Shown here in pieces: positions 32,595-42,860 of a stretch of 60,255 bases of DNA; position 1 is the first letter of the stretch; every line of letters starts with the position of its first letter. The stretch comes from Roseicella aerolata (GTDB lineage: Bacteria; Pseudomonadota; Alphaproteobacteria; Acetobacterales; Acetobacteraceae). The stretch is from positions 1 to 60,255 of the forward strand of contig NZ_JAJAQI010000038.1 in assembly GCF_020523605.1 (NCBI RefSeq), given 5' to 3'. The notes under the pieces are model-generated. The model was given only the letters and a program-made list of their open reading frames with translations, made no database searches and was not told the DNA's origin. The position numbers and the translations under genes were made by a program.

Positions 32595-35500
32595 TCAGTA
32601 GGCCTCGACGGCGGACGGCGCGGTGCGGTCCGCCTTCCGAGCCAAGGCGAGGCGTTCCAGAGGCTTGCGGCCGAAGGCGAGGAAGAGCAGCGGCGTCAGC
32701 AGCGCGTCCAGGAGCGTCGCGCTGACCAGCCCGCCGAAGATGGTCACCGCCACCGGGTGGAGGATCTCGCGCCCCGGCTCCCCCGCCCCGAAGAGCAGGG
32801 GGATCAGCGCCAGCCCGGCCGAGAGCGCGGTCATGAGCACGGGCGCCAGGCGCTCCCGGCTGCCGCGCAGCACCAGCGCCGGGCCGAAGCGCTCGCCCTC
32901 CAGCAGGGCCAGGTTGATGTAGTGGCTGATCTTCAGGATGCCGTTGCGGGCGCTGATGCCGGCCAGCGTGATGAAGCCCACCATGGAGGCGACCGAGAGC
33001 GAGAGCCCCGCGATCCAGAGCGCGGCGACGCTGCCGATCAGCGCCAGCGGGATGTTGCCCATGACGATCAGCGCCAGCGCTGTCGAGCGGTAGCGGCTGT
33101 AGAGCACGATGAAGACCAGGGCGAGGGAGACGAGGGAAAGCAGCGCGATGATGCGCGTCGCCTCCTCCTGCGCCTGGAACTGCCCCTCGATGCGCGCCGA
33201 GTACCCCTCGGGCAGGCGCGCCTCCGCGATCGCCTGGCGCATCTCGGCGACGATCGAGGCGGCGTCGCGCCGTCCGTCGGTGTTGGCGGAGATGACGATC
33301 CTGCGCTGCCCGCCCTCGCGCAGGACCTGGTTCGGGCCGTCCGTCTCCTCGATGTCGGCGACGAGGCGCAGTGGGACATGGCCGGTCGGTGTCGGCAGCA
33401 GCAGGTCGCCGAGACCAGAAGTCGATCGGTCGCGGTCGGCGAGGCGGACCACCACGTCGAAGCGCCGGTTACCCTCGACGATCTGCGACACGGTCCGCCC
33501 GTTCGCGAGCCCCTCCAGCGCCTCGGTCAGCACGGCGGGGGATATGCCGTAGAGCGCGGCGCGGGCGTAGTCGGGCAGGATGCGCACTTGCGGGATGCGC
33601 ACCTGGCGCTCGACCTGCACGTCCACCGCGCCGGGGATGCGGGCGAAGCGGGCGCGCAGCCCCTCGGCGAGCGTGCCGAGCGCGTCGAAATCCGGGCCAA
33701 AGAGCTTGACCGCGATCTCCGCCCGCACGCCGGAGAGCATGTGGTCGAGCCGGTGCTGGATCGGCTGGCCGAGGCTGACCGCCCCGGGCAGGACGGCGAG
33801 TCGGGCGCGGATGTCGGCCAGCACCTCAGCGCGCGGCCGGCCGGATCGGCGCAGCGCGACGTCGAGTTCGCTGAAATGCACGCCCTCGGCGTGCTCGTCG
33901 AGCTCCGCCCGCCCGGTGCGGCGCCCGACCGAGGCGACCTCAGGCACTTCCGCCACCAGCCGTTCCGCGACCGCCCCGAGCCGGCTCGATTCGGCGAGGG
34001 AGATGCCGGGCCGGAAGGTCAGCGCCACCAGCGCGGTGCCCTCGTTGAAGGGCGGCAGGAAGGCGCGCGGCAGCTGCGTCGCGGCCACGGCCGCGCCGGC
34101 GGCGAGCAGCCCCGCGGCAAGGAAGATCGCACGCGGGCGCCCCATCGCCCAGCGCAGCAGTGCCTCGTTGCCGCGCTTCAGGCTGCGCAGCACGACGCCG
34201 TCACCGCGATGCGCCGCCTCCCGCCGCTGCGCCAGCAGGAAGTAGGACAGCACCGGGGTGACGGTGATGGAGACGAGGAGGCTCGCCAGGATCGCCACGA
34301 TGTAGGCGATGCCGAGCGGTACGAAGAGCCGCCCCTCGATCCCGGGCAGCGCGAAGAGGGGGACGAAGACCAGCACCACGATCATGGTCGCGTAGACAAT
34401 GCCGGATCGCACCTCCTGGCTTGCCGTCGCCACCACCTCCAGCACCGGGCGCGGCGCGGCGAGCGCGGCGTTCTCGCGCAGGCGCCGGAGGATGTTCTCG
34501 ACGTCCACCACCGCGTCGTCCACCAGCTCACCGATGGCGATGGCGAGCCCGCCGAGGGTCATCGTGTTGATGGTCAGGCCTATTGCCTGGAAGACCAGCA
34601 CGGTGACCAGGATGGAGATCGGGATCGCCGCCAGCGAGATGGCGGTCGCCCGTACGTCCATCAGGAAGAGGATCAGGATGACGGCGACGACGACCGTCGC
34701 CTCGGCCAAGACGGCACGGAGGTTGTCGATCGACGCCTCGATGAAGCTCGCCTGGCGGAACTTCACGTTGGTCGCGGTGATGCCGGGCGGGAGACTGCGC
34801 TGGATCTCGGCCAGCGCAGCCTCGATGCGCGCGGTCACCGCCAGCGTGTCGGCCGCCGGCTGCTTCTGGATGCTGACGACGACGGCGGGCGCGCCCCGGT
34901 AGCCGGCGTCCCCGCGCTTCGGCCGCGCCGCGAATTCCACCTGCGCCACCTGGCGCAGCAGGATCGGGTGCGCCTCGCCCGGGCGCTGCGCCACCGGAAT
35001 GTCGCGCAGGTCCTCGAGCCGGCGGGTCAGCCCGACGTTGCGGATCAGGTATTCCCGGCCGTGCTGGTCGATGAAGCCGCCGCCGGTGTTGGTGCCGAAG
35101 CGGCGCGCCGCGGCCTCCACCTGCTCGGGCGTCACGTCCAGCGCCAGCATCGCCGCCGGGTCCGGGGTGACGCGGTACTGCCGGACCTCGCCGCCGATCG
35201 GGATGACCTGCGCGACGCCGGGGATCGCCAGAAGCTGCGGGCGGAGGACGAAGTCCGCGACCTCGCGCACCTCCATCGGGCCCACCCCCTCGCCGGTCAC
35301 GGCGAGCAGCATGATCTCGCCCATGATGGAGGTGACCGGGCCCATGATGGGGTTGGCGCCGCGCGGCAGCGTCTCCCGCACCAGGGCGAGGCGCTCGGCC
35401 ACGAGCTGGCGGGCGCGGTAGATCTCGGCGCTCCAGTCGAACTCGACGTAGACCACCGACAGCCCGACGCCGGAGACCGAGCGCACCCGCACCGCGCCCG

Positions 35501-35729
35501 GCATGCCGTTCATCGCGGTCTCGATGGGGAAGGTGACGAGCTGCTCGACCTCCTGCGGGGCGAGACCCTCGGCCTCGGTCAGCAGGGTGACGGTCGGGCG
35601 GTTGAGGTCGGGGAAGACGTCGACCGGGACGCGCGGCAGGGTCAGCGCGCCGTAGACGACGAGGACGGCGGCGGCGGCCAGCACGAGCAGCCGGTTGCGG
35701 AGCGACGCGCTGACCAGCAGGTTGAACAT
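32595..35729 (-). CDS. Heavy-metal RND efflux pump (CzcA/CusA family)
   Basis: 1044 residues, the normal length for HME-RND transporters, with two sets of periplasmic domains and the transmembrane-4 signature [18 protein letters not shown] containing the proton-relay acidic residues. [16 protein letters not shown] opens the first helix and [13 protein letters not shown] follows, as in CzcA. It exports metal cations from periplasm or cytoplasm with the adaptor encoded four bases upstream. The TM4 signature differs from classic CzcA and CusA, so specificity is left open. Confidence 0.92.
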   Translation of the reverse strand: MFNLLVSASLRNRLLVLAAAAVLVVYGALTLPRVPVDVFPDLNRPTVTLLTEAEGLAPQEVEQLVTFPIETAMNGMPGAVRVRSVSGVGLSVVYVEFDWSAEIYRARQLVAERLALVRETLPRGANPIMGPVTSIMGEIMLLAVTGEGVGPMEVREVADFVLRPQLLAIPGVAQVIPIGGEVRQYRVTPDPAAMLALDVTPEQVEAAARRFGTNTGGGFIDQHGREYLIRNVGLTRRLEDLRDIPVAQRPGEAHPILLRQVAQVEFAARPKRGDAGYRGAPAVVVSIQKQPAADTLAVTARIEAALAEIQRSLPPGITATNVKFRQASFIEASIDNLRAVLAEATVVVAVILILFLMDVRATAISLAAIPISILVTVLVFQAIGLTINTMTLGGLAIAIGELVDDAVVDVENILRRLRENAALAAPRPVLEVVATASQEVRSGIVYATMIVVLVFVPLFALPGIEGRLFVPLGIAYIVAILASLLVSITVTPVLSYFLLAQRREAAHRGDGVVLRSLKRGNEALLRWAMGRPRAIFLAAGLLAAGAAVAATQLPRAFLPPFNEGTALVALTFRPGISLAESSRLGAVAERLVAEVPEVASVGRRTGRAELDEHAEGVHFSELDVALRRSGRPRAEVLADIRARLAVLPGAVSLGQPIQHRLDHMLSGVRAEIAVKLFGPDFDALGTLAEGLRARFARIPGAVDVQVERQVRIPQVRILPDYARAALYGISPAVLTEALEGLANGRTVSQIVEGNRRFDVVVRLADRDRSTSGLGDLLLPTPTGHVPLRLVADIEETDGPNQVLREGGQRRIVISANTDGRRDAASIVAEMRQAIAEARLPEGYSARIEGQFQAQEEATRIIALLSLVSLALVFIVLYSRYRSTALALIVMGNIPLALIGSVAALWIAGLSLSVASMVGFITLAGISARNGILKISHYINLALLEGERFGPALVLRGSRERLAPVLMTALSAGLALIPLLFGAGEPGREILHPVAVTIFGGLVSATLLDALLTPLLFLAFGRKPLERLALARKADRTAPSAVEAY

Positions 35730-35733
35730 CGGC

Positions 35734-37488
35734 TCAGCGCACTTGGTTGATCAGGTCGGCGCCACGCACCACCACGCGTGAGCCGGCCGGCACCCCGGCC
35801 GCCAGCAGCACGCGGCCGGCGTCCAGCGGCTCCGTGCGGACCGGCGCGGGTTCGAACACCTCCGGGGCGGTGTGGCGCCAGACCATCGCCTCGCCGTTGC
35901 CGCCGCGCACCAGCGCCGAGCGCGGCACCACGATCCCCTCCACCGGCGCGCCGAGCTGGGCCGAGACGGTGACGGGCTGGCCGACGCTCAGCCCCGGCGG
36001 CGGGTCGAGGATGGCGAACTGCACCAGCGTCGCCTGCTGCTGCAGCGCCCGCCCGAAGCCCTGCAGGGCGAGGCGCATCGGCGCGCCGCCGGCGGCCGAG
36101 GCGGTCGCGCCCTGGATGTTCAGGGCCGCGGCATCGGCGCCGTGCGCCAGCGCCTCGACCCAGAGCCCCTTGGGGTCGACGACCTGGAACAGCACGTCCT
36201 GCGCCTGCACGACCTGGCCGGCGACGACGCGGGCGCTGGCGATGACGCCGTCCGAGGGCGCGCGCAGCTCCTCGGGCGCCACGCGGTTCTCCCGCACCAT
36301 GGCCCGCCGGCGGCGCAGCCCCTCGAGCTCGATCTCGGTGTCCACCACCTGCACGCGGGTGCCGGCGCCGGTCGCGGCGAGGCTGCGGGCGCGCTGCAGC
36401 CGCGCCTCGGCCGCGGCGATGAGCTGGTCGATCTCGCCGAGGCGCTCGGCGATGGTGGTGCGGTCCGCGGCGGGGAGCGGCGGCTCCACCAGGGCCAGCA
36501 CCTCGCCCCGCCTGACCGCCTGGCCCAGCCGCGGCAGGCCGCTCTCGGGCGGGATGACCCGGCCGCCAACCGCGCTCTGCGCCAGCCCCCCGCGGTTGGG
36601 GTCGGTCACGACCCGGCCGATCAGCGTGATGGTGCGGTGCGCCGTCTCCGGCGCCGCGATGGCGGTGCGGATCTCCAGCAGGCGCTGGCTCGGCTTCGGC
36701 AGGAAGACGGTGCCGTCCGGCAGGCGGCGCGGCGTGTCCACCGTGGGGCGCTGGCCCGCCGCTGCCGCCGGCGCCGAGGGACCATGGCTATGGTCGCCGT
36801 CGCCGGCGCGCGCGGCACCGGGCGCGGCGCCGAGGCCGAACGCCAGGAGGGCGGAGAGGACTTCCCGGGGCAGGCGGCGTCCGCCCGACGGGCGTCCACC
36901 CCCCCGCAGCAGGATACCGAACAGCAGACCGAGCCCGAAGATGCCGCCCAGCGCCAGCCAGGGATGGTGCAGCAGGTCGTCGATCAGGCCTTCGTGGACG
37001 TGGGCGAGGCTCGCCGCGGGGGGCGGGACGGGCTCCGCCGGCCATTCGCCGATGAGCAGGTCATCGCCGCCCGGCGCCGTGATGGAGAAGACCATCTCCA
37101 GGGATGCCGGCGGGGCAAGCAGGCGCGGCGAGCGCAGCAGGAAGGTGCCGTCAGGCTGCGGTTCGGCGCGCAGCGTCTCCTCTCCCAGCGTCGCCTCGAT
37201 CGCCGCGTCGGCGACGGGCGCGTTGTCGGCGGTGCGGTCCAGGTAGAGGGTCAGGGTCTCCGGGCCGGTGCGGATGGCGACGAGCTCGTAGGTCTCGGAC
37301 TGCACGGCGAGCCGGGTCCGGGCGGCGGCAGCGGTGACCGTCTCGTGCTCCGCCGGGCCGTGGGTGTGGTCGTCCCCGCCGCCCGCGCGGGCAGGCGGTG
37401 CCGCCGCGGGCAGGACGAGCATGGCGGCGAGCGCGATCGCCCTCAACAGGGGCGAGCGGGCACGGTGAGGCTGCAGCGGGCTCGGCAT
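35734..37488 (-). CDS. RND periplasmic adaptor with duplicated leader region (CzcB-like)
   Basis: 584 residues, much longer than usual CzcB proteins. It starts with a signal peptide and a His motif [11 protein letters not shown] beta domain (to ~150) and a transmembrane helix (~175-195) follow, and then a second signal-like hydrophobic stretch ending [12 protein letters not shown] around residue 230. From there the adaptor core has a lipoyl/hairpin region ([17 protein letters not shown]) and beta-barrel. It looks like a fusion of a metal-binding membrane protein with a CzcB adaptor. Partner of the RND pump. Confidence 0.82.
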   Translation of the reverse strand: MPSPLQPHRARSPLLRAIALAAMLVLPAAAPPARAGGGDDHTHGPAEHETVTAAAARTRLAVQSETYELVAIRTGPETLTLYLDRTADNAPVADAAIEATLGEETLRAEPQPDGTFLLRSPRLLAPPASLEMVFSITAPGGDDLLIGEWPAEPVPPPAASLAHVHEGLIDDLLHHPWLALGGIFGLGLLFGILLRGGGRPSGGRRLPREVLSALLAFGLGAAPGAARAGDGDHSHGPSAPAAAAGQRPTVDTPRRLPDGTVFLPKPSQRLLEIRTAIAAPETAHRTITLIGRVVTDPNRGGLAQSAVGGRVIPPESGLPRLGQAVRRGEVLALVEPPLPAADRTTIAERLGEIDQLIAAAEARLQRARSLAATGAGTRVQVVDTEIELEGLRRRRAMVRENRVAPEELRAPSDGVIASARVVAGQVVQAQDVLFQVVDPKGLWVEALAHGADAAALNIQGATASAAGGAPMRLALQGFGRALQQQATLVQFAILDPPPGLSVGQPVTVSAQLGAPVEGIVVPRSALVRGGNGEAMVWRHTAPEVFEPAPVRTEPLDAGRVLLAAGVPAGSRVVVRGADLINQVR

Positions 37489-37513
37489 GGGGTGCGTCGG
37501 ATCGCCGGGCGGG

Positions 37514-37801
37514 TCAGAGGTATTTCGTGATGGCCTTGAATTCGTCGATCGGCCCGCGCTCGGCGCGCGGCACGGCGCCGACGACGTGGTCGAGGCAGTG
37601 GTCGAGGTGGTCGTGGATCAGCGTCCGCTTGGCGTTGGCGATGGCCGCCTCGACCGCATGCAGCTGCTGGGCGAGGTCGAGGCAGGAGCGCCCGGCCTCG
37701 ATCATCTCGATCACGCCCTGCAGGTGTCCGGCGGCGCGCCTAAGGCGCTTCACCACATCGGGGTGGCTACGGTGGACATGAGGCTCGGTCATGTCTTTCA
37801 T
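37514..37801 (-). CDS. CsoR/RcnR-family metal-responsive repressor
   Basis: 95 residues, all helical. HPDVVKRLRRAAGHLQGV begins the family helix. The metal ligands align as Cys40, His65 and Cys69 (GRSC..., IHDHLDHC), the Cys-His-Cys triad of copper sensors of the CsoR type, with extra N-terminal His residues (HVHRSH) reminiscent of Ni/Co sensors. First gene of the efflux operon; expected to release its operator when metal binds. Confidence 0.87.
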   Translation of the reverse strand: MKDMTEPHVHRSHPDVVKRLRRAAGHLQGVIEMIEAGRSCLDLAQQLHAVEAAIANAKRTLIHDHLDHCLDHVVGAVPRAERGPIDEFKAITKYL

Positions 37802-37824
37802 CCTATCCCAGGGGAGAGCATAGG
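37802..37824. promoter_or_regulatory. Putative operator of the metal-efflux operon
   Basis: CCTAT and ATAGG arms flank a G-rich centre (CCCAGGGGAGAGC), immediately before the csoR-like start codon. CsoR/RcnR operators are G-tract centred with AT-rich inverted ends, so this is a fair candidate. The remaining bases to 38048 show nothing else recognisable. Confidence 0.5.
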
Positions 37825-38048
37825 CTCAAGCTCGTTTTGAGCGGCACTCGGCCCAAGAGCGGCTCTGGTCGCGTCTGGGGTCGCCCTTGCGCGGGTGCGG
37901 CGCACCTGGGGAGGGCGCGACGGAGCCAGCCTCTCGGCCCGCCGTCCGTCGCCTGGCCGCACGGTGGCGCGACGTGCGCCTGGTCACAGACGGTTCGTGA
38001 CCGCCGGGTGCCGAGTGGCATAGCGTGAGCCGGAGGAGGGCCGCTTCG

Positions 38049-40433
38049 ATGCCGCAACAACTGCCGCTGCTGGTGCCGAATCCGAGCATCCCCCAGGACT
38101 TCCAGCAGACCGCCTTCGCGCACGACCTCGTCGGGCGCTACGTCTGCAGCACCTGGGACGAGGCGGTCACCGGCAACGGCGGCGCGCCGTTCGACGCGGT
38201 CGTCGTCGGCGCCGGCATGTTCGGCGGCTACTGCGCCGACAAGCTCTACCGCTTCGGCGACGAAGGAAACCTGCGCATCCTTGTGCTGGACGCCGGCGCA
38301 CTCCTCGTCACCACCCACCTGCAGAACCTGCCGAAGATCGGACTCAACGCGCCGGGCGCGCGGGTGGTGCGGACCAACGCCGAGGACCCCGGGACGCAGA
38401 ACGTCGTCTGGGGCTTCCCCTGGCACAGCGACCGCGCCTTCCCCGGCCTGGCCTATTGCGTCGGCGGGCGCTCGGTCTTCTGGGGCGGCTGGGCGCCGCG
38501 GCTCGTCGCGGACGACCTCAAGCGTTGGCCCGATGAGGTGCGCAAGCACCTCCTGGACGACGCGGCCGAGAACTACGTCTTCGTGGAGCAGGAGATCGGT
38601 GTCGCCGAGCCGACGGACTACCTCGAGACCGACTTCAGCAAGGTCGTCCGAGCGGCCTTCGCCGCCGCGATCCCGGGCCTGAAGCTCGCCCTCGAGGACA
38701 ACACGCCCCTCGCGATCCAAGGGCAGGCCCCGGACGGCGCCCTCTTCAGCTTCGACAAGTACAGCAGCGCCAACCTGCTGATCGACGCCCTGCGCGACGA
38801 CGTCGCCCGCCGCTGGACGCTGAACGACAATTCGCGGCGCCGGATCATGCTCGTGCCGCGCACGCAGGTCACCGGGCTGCAGACCGACGGCACGGGCCGG
38901 GTCCGTCGGATCGAGGTCCGCGAGAACGGGGTCCAGCGCTTCCTACGGGCGGGCCAGGAGCTCGTCGAGGACCCCGTCGTCGTCCTCGCCGCCGGCACGA
39001 TCGAGACCACCCGCCTCGCACTCGCCTCCTTCCCGGCGGACGGCATGGGCGCCAACCTGATGGCGCACCTTCGCAGCAACACCGTCGTGCGCGTCCGGCG
39101 CTCCGCGCTGGGCCTCCCGCCCAAGCCTGCCGAGCTCGAGACCGCGGCCTTCCTGCTGCGTGGCTCGGTCAAGGTCGGCGGCGAGCCGCGGCAGTTCCAC
39201 ATCCAGGTCACCTGCGCGCCGTCGGAGGGCACCGACGCCGAGGGCAACCTCTTCACCGCCATCCCCGACCTGGACCACCTGCAGGACCTCAAGGCGAGCC
39301 AGAACCCCAATTGGGTCGTCGTCATCCTGCGGGGCATCGGCGAGATGGAGGGCGACCGGACGATCGCGCCGCCTGACGGGCCGAAGGACCTGGCCAGGAG
39401 CTGGATGAACCTCGCCAAGGATGCCGACCAGCGCGACCAGTTCGGCATGCCCCGCGCCTGGGTGAACCTGGTCGACACGCCCGGCGACCGCCAGGTGTGG
39501 CAGGCCATGGACAAGGCCGCGGCCGACACGGCGAGGGCCCTGGCGAAGAACAAGCCCGAGGACCTCCAGTGGTTCTACGACGGCGGCTGGAAGTCCGGGG
39601 ATGAGCCCCCGCCCGACGGGAAGGTCCGCGACAACATCGGCTCCACCCACCACGAGGCCGGCACGCTCTGGATGGGCCCGCCCGGCGCGGGGCTCACCGA
39701 CGCCGACGGGCGTTTCCACCACGTTGGGAACGCCTACGTCGCTGGCCCGGCCCTGTTCCCGACCGTCGGCTCGGCGAATCCCTCGCTGACGGCTTTGGCG
39801 CTCGCGCGCAAGACGGCCCGCGCGGCCGCCAAGGCGCTGCTGCCGAAGCCGGATGCGAGCTTCAAGCCCCTCGCCGCCGGGGGCTCGCTGGTGGGCTGGC
39901 TGATGGCGGGGAGCGGCGGCTTCCGCGTCCTGCCGGGCGGCGTGCTGGAGGGCTTCGGCGGCATCGGCCTGCTCTGGTACACGCGCGAGCAGTTCGGGGA
40001 CTTCCTGCTCCGGCTCGAATGGCGCGCCGGCAAGAAGGAGGACAATTCCGGCGTCTTCATCCGGTTCCCGCCGCTCAACAGCAGCGACGCGGGCGTGGAC
40101 TGGCGGCGCGCCGTCAACCGCGGCTACGAGATCCAGATCGACGACACCGGCTTCAACCCGGACACCGGGCAGCAGGGCGACGCGAAGCACCGCACCGGCG
40201 CGGTCTACTCCTTCGCGCCGTCCTCGGCGCTGGCGTCGAAGGCACCCGGCGACTGGAACGCCTACGAAATCGAGGCGCGCGGCGACAAGATCAACGTGAC
40301 GCTCAACGGCACCAAGGTGGTGACGGACTTCATCGTCGACGACGTGCGGCCGCGGCGTGGCCACATCGGGCTGCAGAACCACGGCGCGGGATCGACGGTG
40401 CAGTTCCGGAACCTGCAGGTCCGCAGCCTCTGA
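38049..40433 (+). CDS. GMC-type oxidoreductase fused to a DUF1080 (3-keto-glycoside hydrolase-like) domain
   Basis: 794 residues from ATG 38049 (GGAGGAG ten bases upstream; GTG 38025 is an alternative). The N-terminal FAD-binding fold has GAGMFGG at 54-60; the GMC C-terminal signature is STHHEAGTLWMG and GSANPSLTALAL near 535-585. From about residue 605 a jelly-roll DUF1080 domain follows (LLWYTREQFGDFLLRLEW, GYEIQIDDTG, GHIGLQNHG). Family knowledge suggests sugar oxidation followed by 3-keto-glycoside cleavage. No signal peptide is seen. Confidence 0.85.
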   Translation: MPQQLPLLVPNPSIPQDFQQTAFAHDLVGRYVCSTWDEAVTGNGGAPFDAVVVGAGMFGGYCADKLYRFGDEGNLRILVLDAGALLVTTHLQNLPKIGLNAPGARVVRTNAEDPGTQNVVWGFPWHSDRAFPGLAYCVGGRSVFWGGWAPRLVADDLKRWPDEVRKHLLDDAAENYVFVEQEIGVAEPTDYLETDFSKVVRAAFAAAIPGLKLALEDNTPLAIQGQAPDGALFSFDKYSSANLLIDALRDDVARRWTLNDNSRRRIMLVPRTQVTGLQTDGTGRVRRIEVRENGVQRFLRAGQELVEDPVVVLAAGTIETTRLALASFPADGMGANLMAHLRSNTVVRVRRSALGLPPKPAELETAAFLLRGSVKVGGEPRQFHIQVTCAPSEGTDAEGNLFTAIPDLDHLQDLKASQNPNWVVVILRGIGEMEGDRTIAPPDGPKDLARSWMNLAKDADQRDQFGMPRAWVNLVDTPGDRQVWQAMDKAAADTARALAKNKPEDLQWFYDGGWKSGDEPPPDGKVRDNIGSTHHEAGTLWMGPPGAGLTDADGRFHHVGNAYVAGPALFPTVGSANPSLTALALARKTARAAAKALLPKPDASFKPLAAGGSLVGWLMAGSGGFRVLPGGVLEGFGGIGLLWYTREQFGDFLLRLEWRAGKKEDNSGVFIRFPPLNSSDAGVDWRRAVNRGYEIQIDDTGFNPDTGQQGDAKHRTGAVYSFAPSSALASKAPGDWNAYEIEARGDKINVTLNGTKVVTDFIVDDVRPRRGHIGLQNHGAGSTVQFRNLQVRSL

Positions 40434-40464
40434 TCCCGACCGGAGGCCTCCGCGGGAACGCCGC

Positions 40465-40487
40465 CGCGGCTGGAGCCGCGCGATTTT
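40465..40487 (+). terminator. Terminator after the GMC fusion gene
   Basis: Stem CGCGGC-TGGA-GCCGCG followed after two bases by ATTTT, 30 bases after the stop. A modest but correctly placed intrinsic terminator. Confidence 0.55.
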
Positions 40488-40489
40488 CG

Positions 40490-40620
40490 GCGCGTTCGGC
40501 GATGGCAACGCCTGGGACTTGCCCGTCCGGCACGACCGCGGCCCGCAAAACGCCAGCGAGGAGCTCCAGGAGGAGATCGCCCCTTCGGCTGTCGTCGGCG
40601 TCGGCAGCACGCCCGCGGCG
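40490..40620 (+). pseudogene. Possible relic of an rve-type transposase
   Basis: In frame with 40528, the translation LPVRHDRGPQNASEELQEEIA resembles the conserved integrase-core region of IS3/IS481-type transposases (typically RHDxGxQ...FQxEI). No start, no intact downstream domain and no terminal repeats are visible. If correct, it is a scar of a lost insertion sequence in the gap 40434-40772, which otherwise holds nothing I can support. Confidence 0.3.
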
Positions 40621-40772
40621 TCGTCGGCCGCTCGGTGGAGGAGGGCGGCGCCTTGCGCGCCGGTGTGCCCGGCCCGGTCTGCTCCATCCGACCGGCAGCG
40701 GCTCGGCGCCGGTCCGGAGTGGGCGCTGACGGCGCGAGCAACTGAACCGTGCCAAGTCCTTGGGGCGTCGCC

Positions 40773-41942
40773 CTACCGCGCGTCGGCCCGGTCGAGTGCC
40801 CGACCGCAGAGCCGGGGTGCGTGCCGCGCCCAGCGGAGCAGCAGGCCGGCGCCGGCGGCGAGCCACGCCGCGAGCGCGGCCCACGCGAACAGCCGCGCCA
40901 AGGAGTCGTGCCCGGCGGCTTGGGCGTAGGTCGCCGTGGCGGCGGCGTACATGCCGAGCGGGAACACCACCGACCAGTGCTGCGGGTCGTAGGCGAGCGG
41001 GAGGCGCCGGACCGCGTGCCGCCAGACCGCGGCGGCGGCGAGAGGGAGGATCCACCAGGTGGCAGCGGCCCAGGCCCCCGCCGTCAGCACGGGCAGGACC
41101 TGCAGCAGCTCCGGCGACACGGCACCGTCCGCGTGGGCGCGCGTGTAGAGCGTGAGGCTGGCCCCCGCCAGGGCGGTGATCGCCGCCGCGCCCATGTTGA
41201 TCCAGTACGGCGGTGCGAGCGCCTCCGCGGTCATGTGGTGGAAGAGCCAGCGATAGGCGATCAGCGTGATGAGGATCACGTAGGAGAGGCCGCCGAGCAG
41301 GAAGGCGCACAGGCAGGCGAAGGCCACGACGTCCGGTCGGGGCGTCACGTCCGCGACGGCCGTGCCCAGCACGCAGATCGACTCGGTCGAGACCACGACG
41401 AGCAGCCAGGCGCCGCCCAGCGCCCGCTCGATGGGCGGCTTCGGGTCGGCCAGCGTCACGGCCGCGAGGAGCGCGTAGGTCAGGACCAGCCAGAGCAGGG
41501 CGGCGAGGACCCACAACGCCAGGGCGATGCCCCGGTACGGGGTCATGAGGGCGAATTGGGTACCGAGCACGCCGGTCGCGGCGACCTTGGCGAGGAAGGT
41601 AGGACCCGCCGCGTGGTCGCCCATGTCCCGGAAGAAGGCGGCGGGGAACCGCACCAGGCGCGCCAAGGTGATCACCCAGAGGACCGGGTAGGCGGCGAGA
41701 TTGACCGCGAACAGCGCGCCGGGCACCAGCGGCACCCCGAGGAGGTGCGTCGCGGTCGAGACGATGCCGGTGGCCATGACCAGGGCGAAGTAGCCGGGGG
41801 GGAAGGTGGCGAGCCAATCCCACCCCGCTTTGCCCGGGCCCCGGCCGTCGGGTGGACGCGACCCGGGCGGTCCGCTCGGCTCCTCCCGCCCGGGCGTCGT
41901 CGCCGGGACCAAGGGGACCGTGGTGGGCTTCTGATCGGGCAT
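40773..41942 (-). CDS. TDT/SLAC1-family transporter
   Basis: 389 residues from ATG 41942 (GAGG upstream). After a Pro-rich N-terminus there are ten hydrophobic segments starting WLATFPPGYFALVMATGIVS, the hallmark of the tellurite-resistance/dicarboxylate/anion channel (TehA, Mae1, SLAC1) family. Later VVVSTESICVLG and PQHWSVVFPLGMYA are also typical. It probably moves an anion or organic acid; substrate not readable. Confidence 0.82.
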   Translation of the reverse strand: MPDQKPTTVPLVPATTPGREEPSGPPGSRPPDGRGPGKAGWDWLATFPPGYFALVMATGIVSTATHLLGVPLVPGALFAVNLAAYPVLWVITLARLVRFPAAFFRDMGDHAAGPTFLAKVAATGVLGTQFALMTPYRGIALALWVLAALLWLVLTYALLAAVTLADPKPPIERALGGAWLLVVVSTESICVLGTAVADVTPRPDVVAFACLCAFLLGGLSYVILITLIAYRWLFHHMTAEALAPPYWINMGAAAITALAGASLTLYTRAHADGAVSPELLQVLPVLTAGAWAAATWWILPLAAAAVWRHAVRRLPLAYDPQHWSVVFPLGMYAAATATYAQAAGHDSLARLFAWAALAAWLAAGAGLLLRWARHAPRLCGRALDRADAR

Positions 41943-42043
41943 TCGCGCCTCGGTGTCGTCCCCACGTCCCTGGTCCCGAACTCCGGCTCGAGACGTCGGC
42001 TCTGGGTGTGGCTCAGCCGCGTTCCGGACCACCAGGGGCACGG

Positions 42044-42841
42044 CTACTGCAGGATCTGAACCTCGAGGCCGTCGAAGTGGGTGAGGCTGTCGGCCTTGGT
42101 CCACAGCCCGACCCGCCCCGCCTCGCGGAAGGTGCGGTCGGTTGCGGTGAAGAGCTCGCGGCCGTCGAGCGAGACCGCGAGCCGGTCGCCCTCGACCCGC
42201 AGCCCAAGGGACTGCCACCGATCGCGCGGCACCGGCACGTCGACGCCGGCGAACTGGGTCCGGCGGCCGTCCACGACGCGGTAGAGGCGGACGTTGTTCT
42301 CGAGCGCGTTCGCCCGCGCGATGTAGTAGTTGCGCGGATCGCGCAGCCGCACCACCAGCCCCGCCGCCTGGTCCACCGTGCCGGACACCGGCCGGAACCG
42401 CACCGAGACCGCCACGTCGCGCGCATTGAAGCCGTCCAGGATCGCCAGCGGGAACCGGTCGCTGGTGCGATCCTGGCTGGTCTCGGCCACCACCTTCGCG
42501 CCCGCCGGCGCGGACGGATCTTCCAGCACCACCCAGCGCACCGGCTCGCCTCGGCCCGTCAGCGCGAAGGAGAAGCCGGGCGGCGGCGCCCCTGTGGGTG
42601 CGTCCTCGAAGGTGCGGGGCTGCTGCTGCCCCTGCGCCACGGCGGCGCCCCCCACGGTGGTGAGGAGAGCCAGGGCGAGCAGTGCGACCCGGCGCATGAA
42701 GGCGGCGGTCCGCTGTCCCGAGCGGGGTTCGGCTTGGCGACCGGACCGGCGTCCTGGCCGGTGCCGCGGCGCCGGCATTCCACCCGGGCCGTTCGGGCCG
42801 GCGGGAACGGTGGTGGCGGCCGGCAGGGGACGGTTGCGCAT
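42044..42841 (-). CDS. LamG/DUF1080-like exported protein
   Basis: 265 residues from ATG 42841, chosen because AAGGAGG lies eight bases upstream. The conventional signal peptide (MRRVALLALALLTTVGGAAVAQG), however, starts 48 codons later at 42697, so the first 48 residues (Pro/Arg-rich) precede it. The mature part is a beta-sandwich (ARDVAVSVRFRPVSG, AAGLVVRLRDPRNYYIARAN, VGLWTKADS) like DUF1080/LamG carbohydrate-binding folds. Function unknown. Downstream of a propeller gene in the same transcript. Confidence 0.68.
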   Translation of the reverse strand: MRNRPLPAATTVPAGPNGPGGMPAPRHRPGRRSGRQAEPRSGQRTAAFMRRVALLALALLTTVGGAAVAQGQQQPRTFEDAPTGAPPPGFSFALTGRGEPVRWVVLEDPSAPAGAKVVAETSQDRTSDRFPLAILDGFNARDVAVSVRFRPVSGTVDQAAGLVVRLRDPRNYYIARANALENNVRLYRVVDGRRTQFAGVDVPVPRDRWQSLGLRVEGDRLAVSLDGRELFTATDRTFREAGRVGLWTKADSLTHFDGLEVQILQ

Positions 42842-42860
42842 CGTGCGTACCTCCTTGGGT

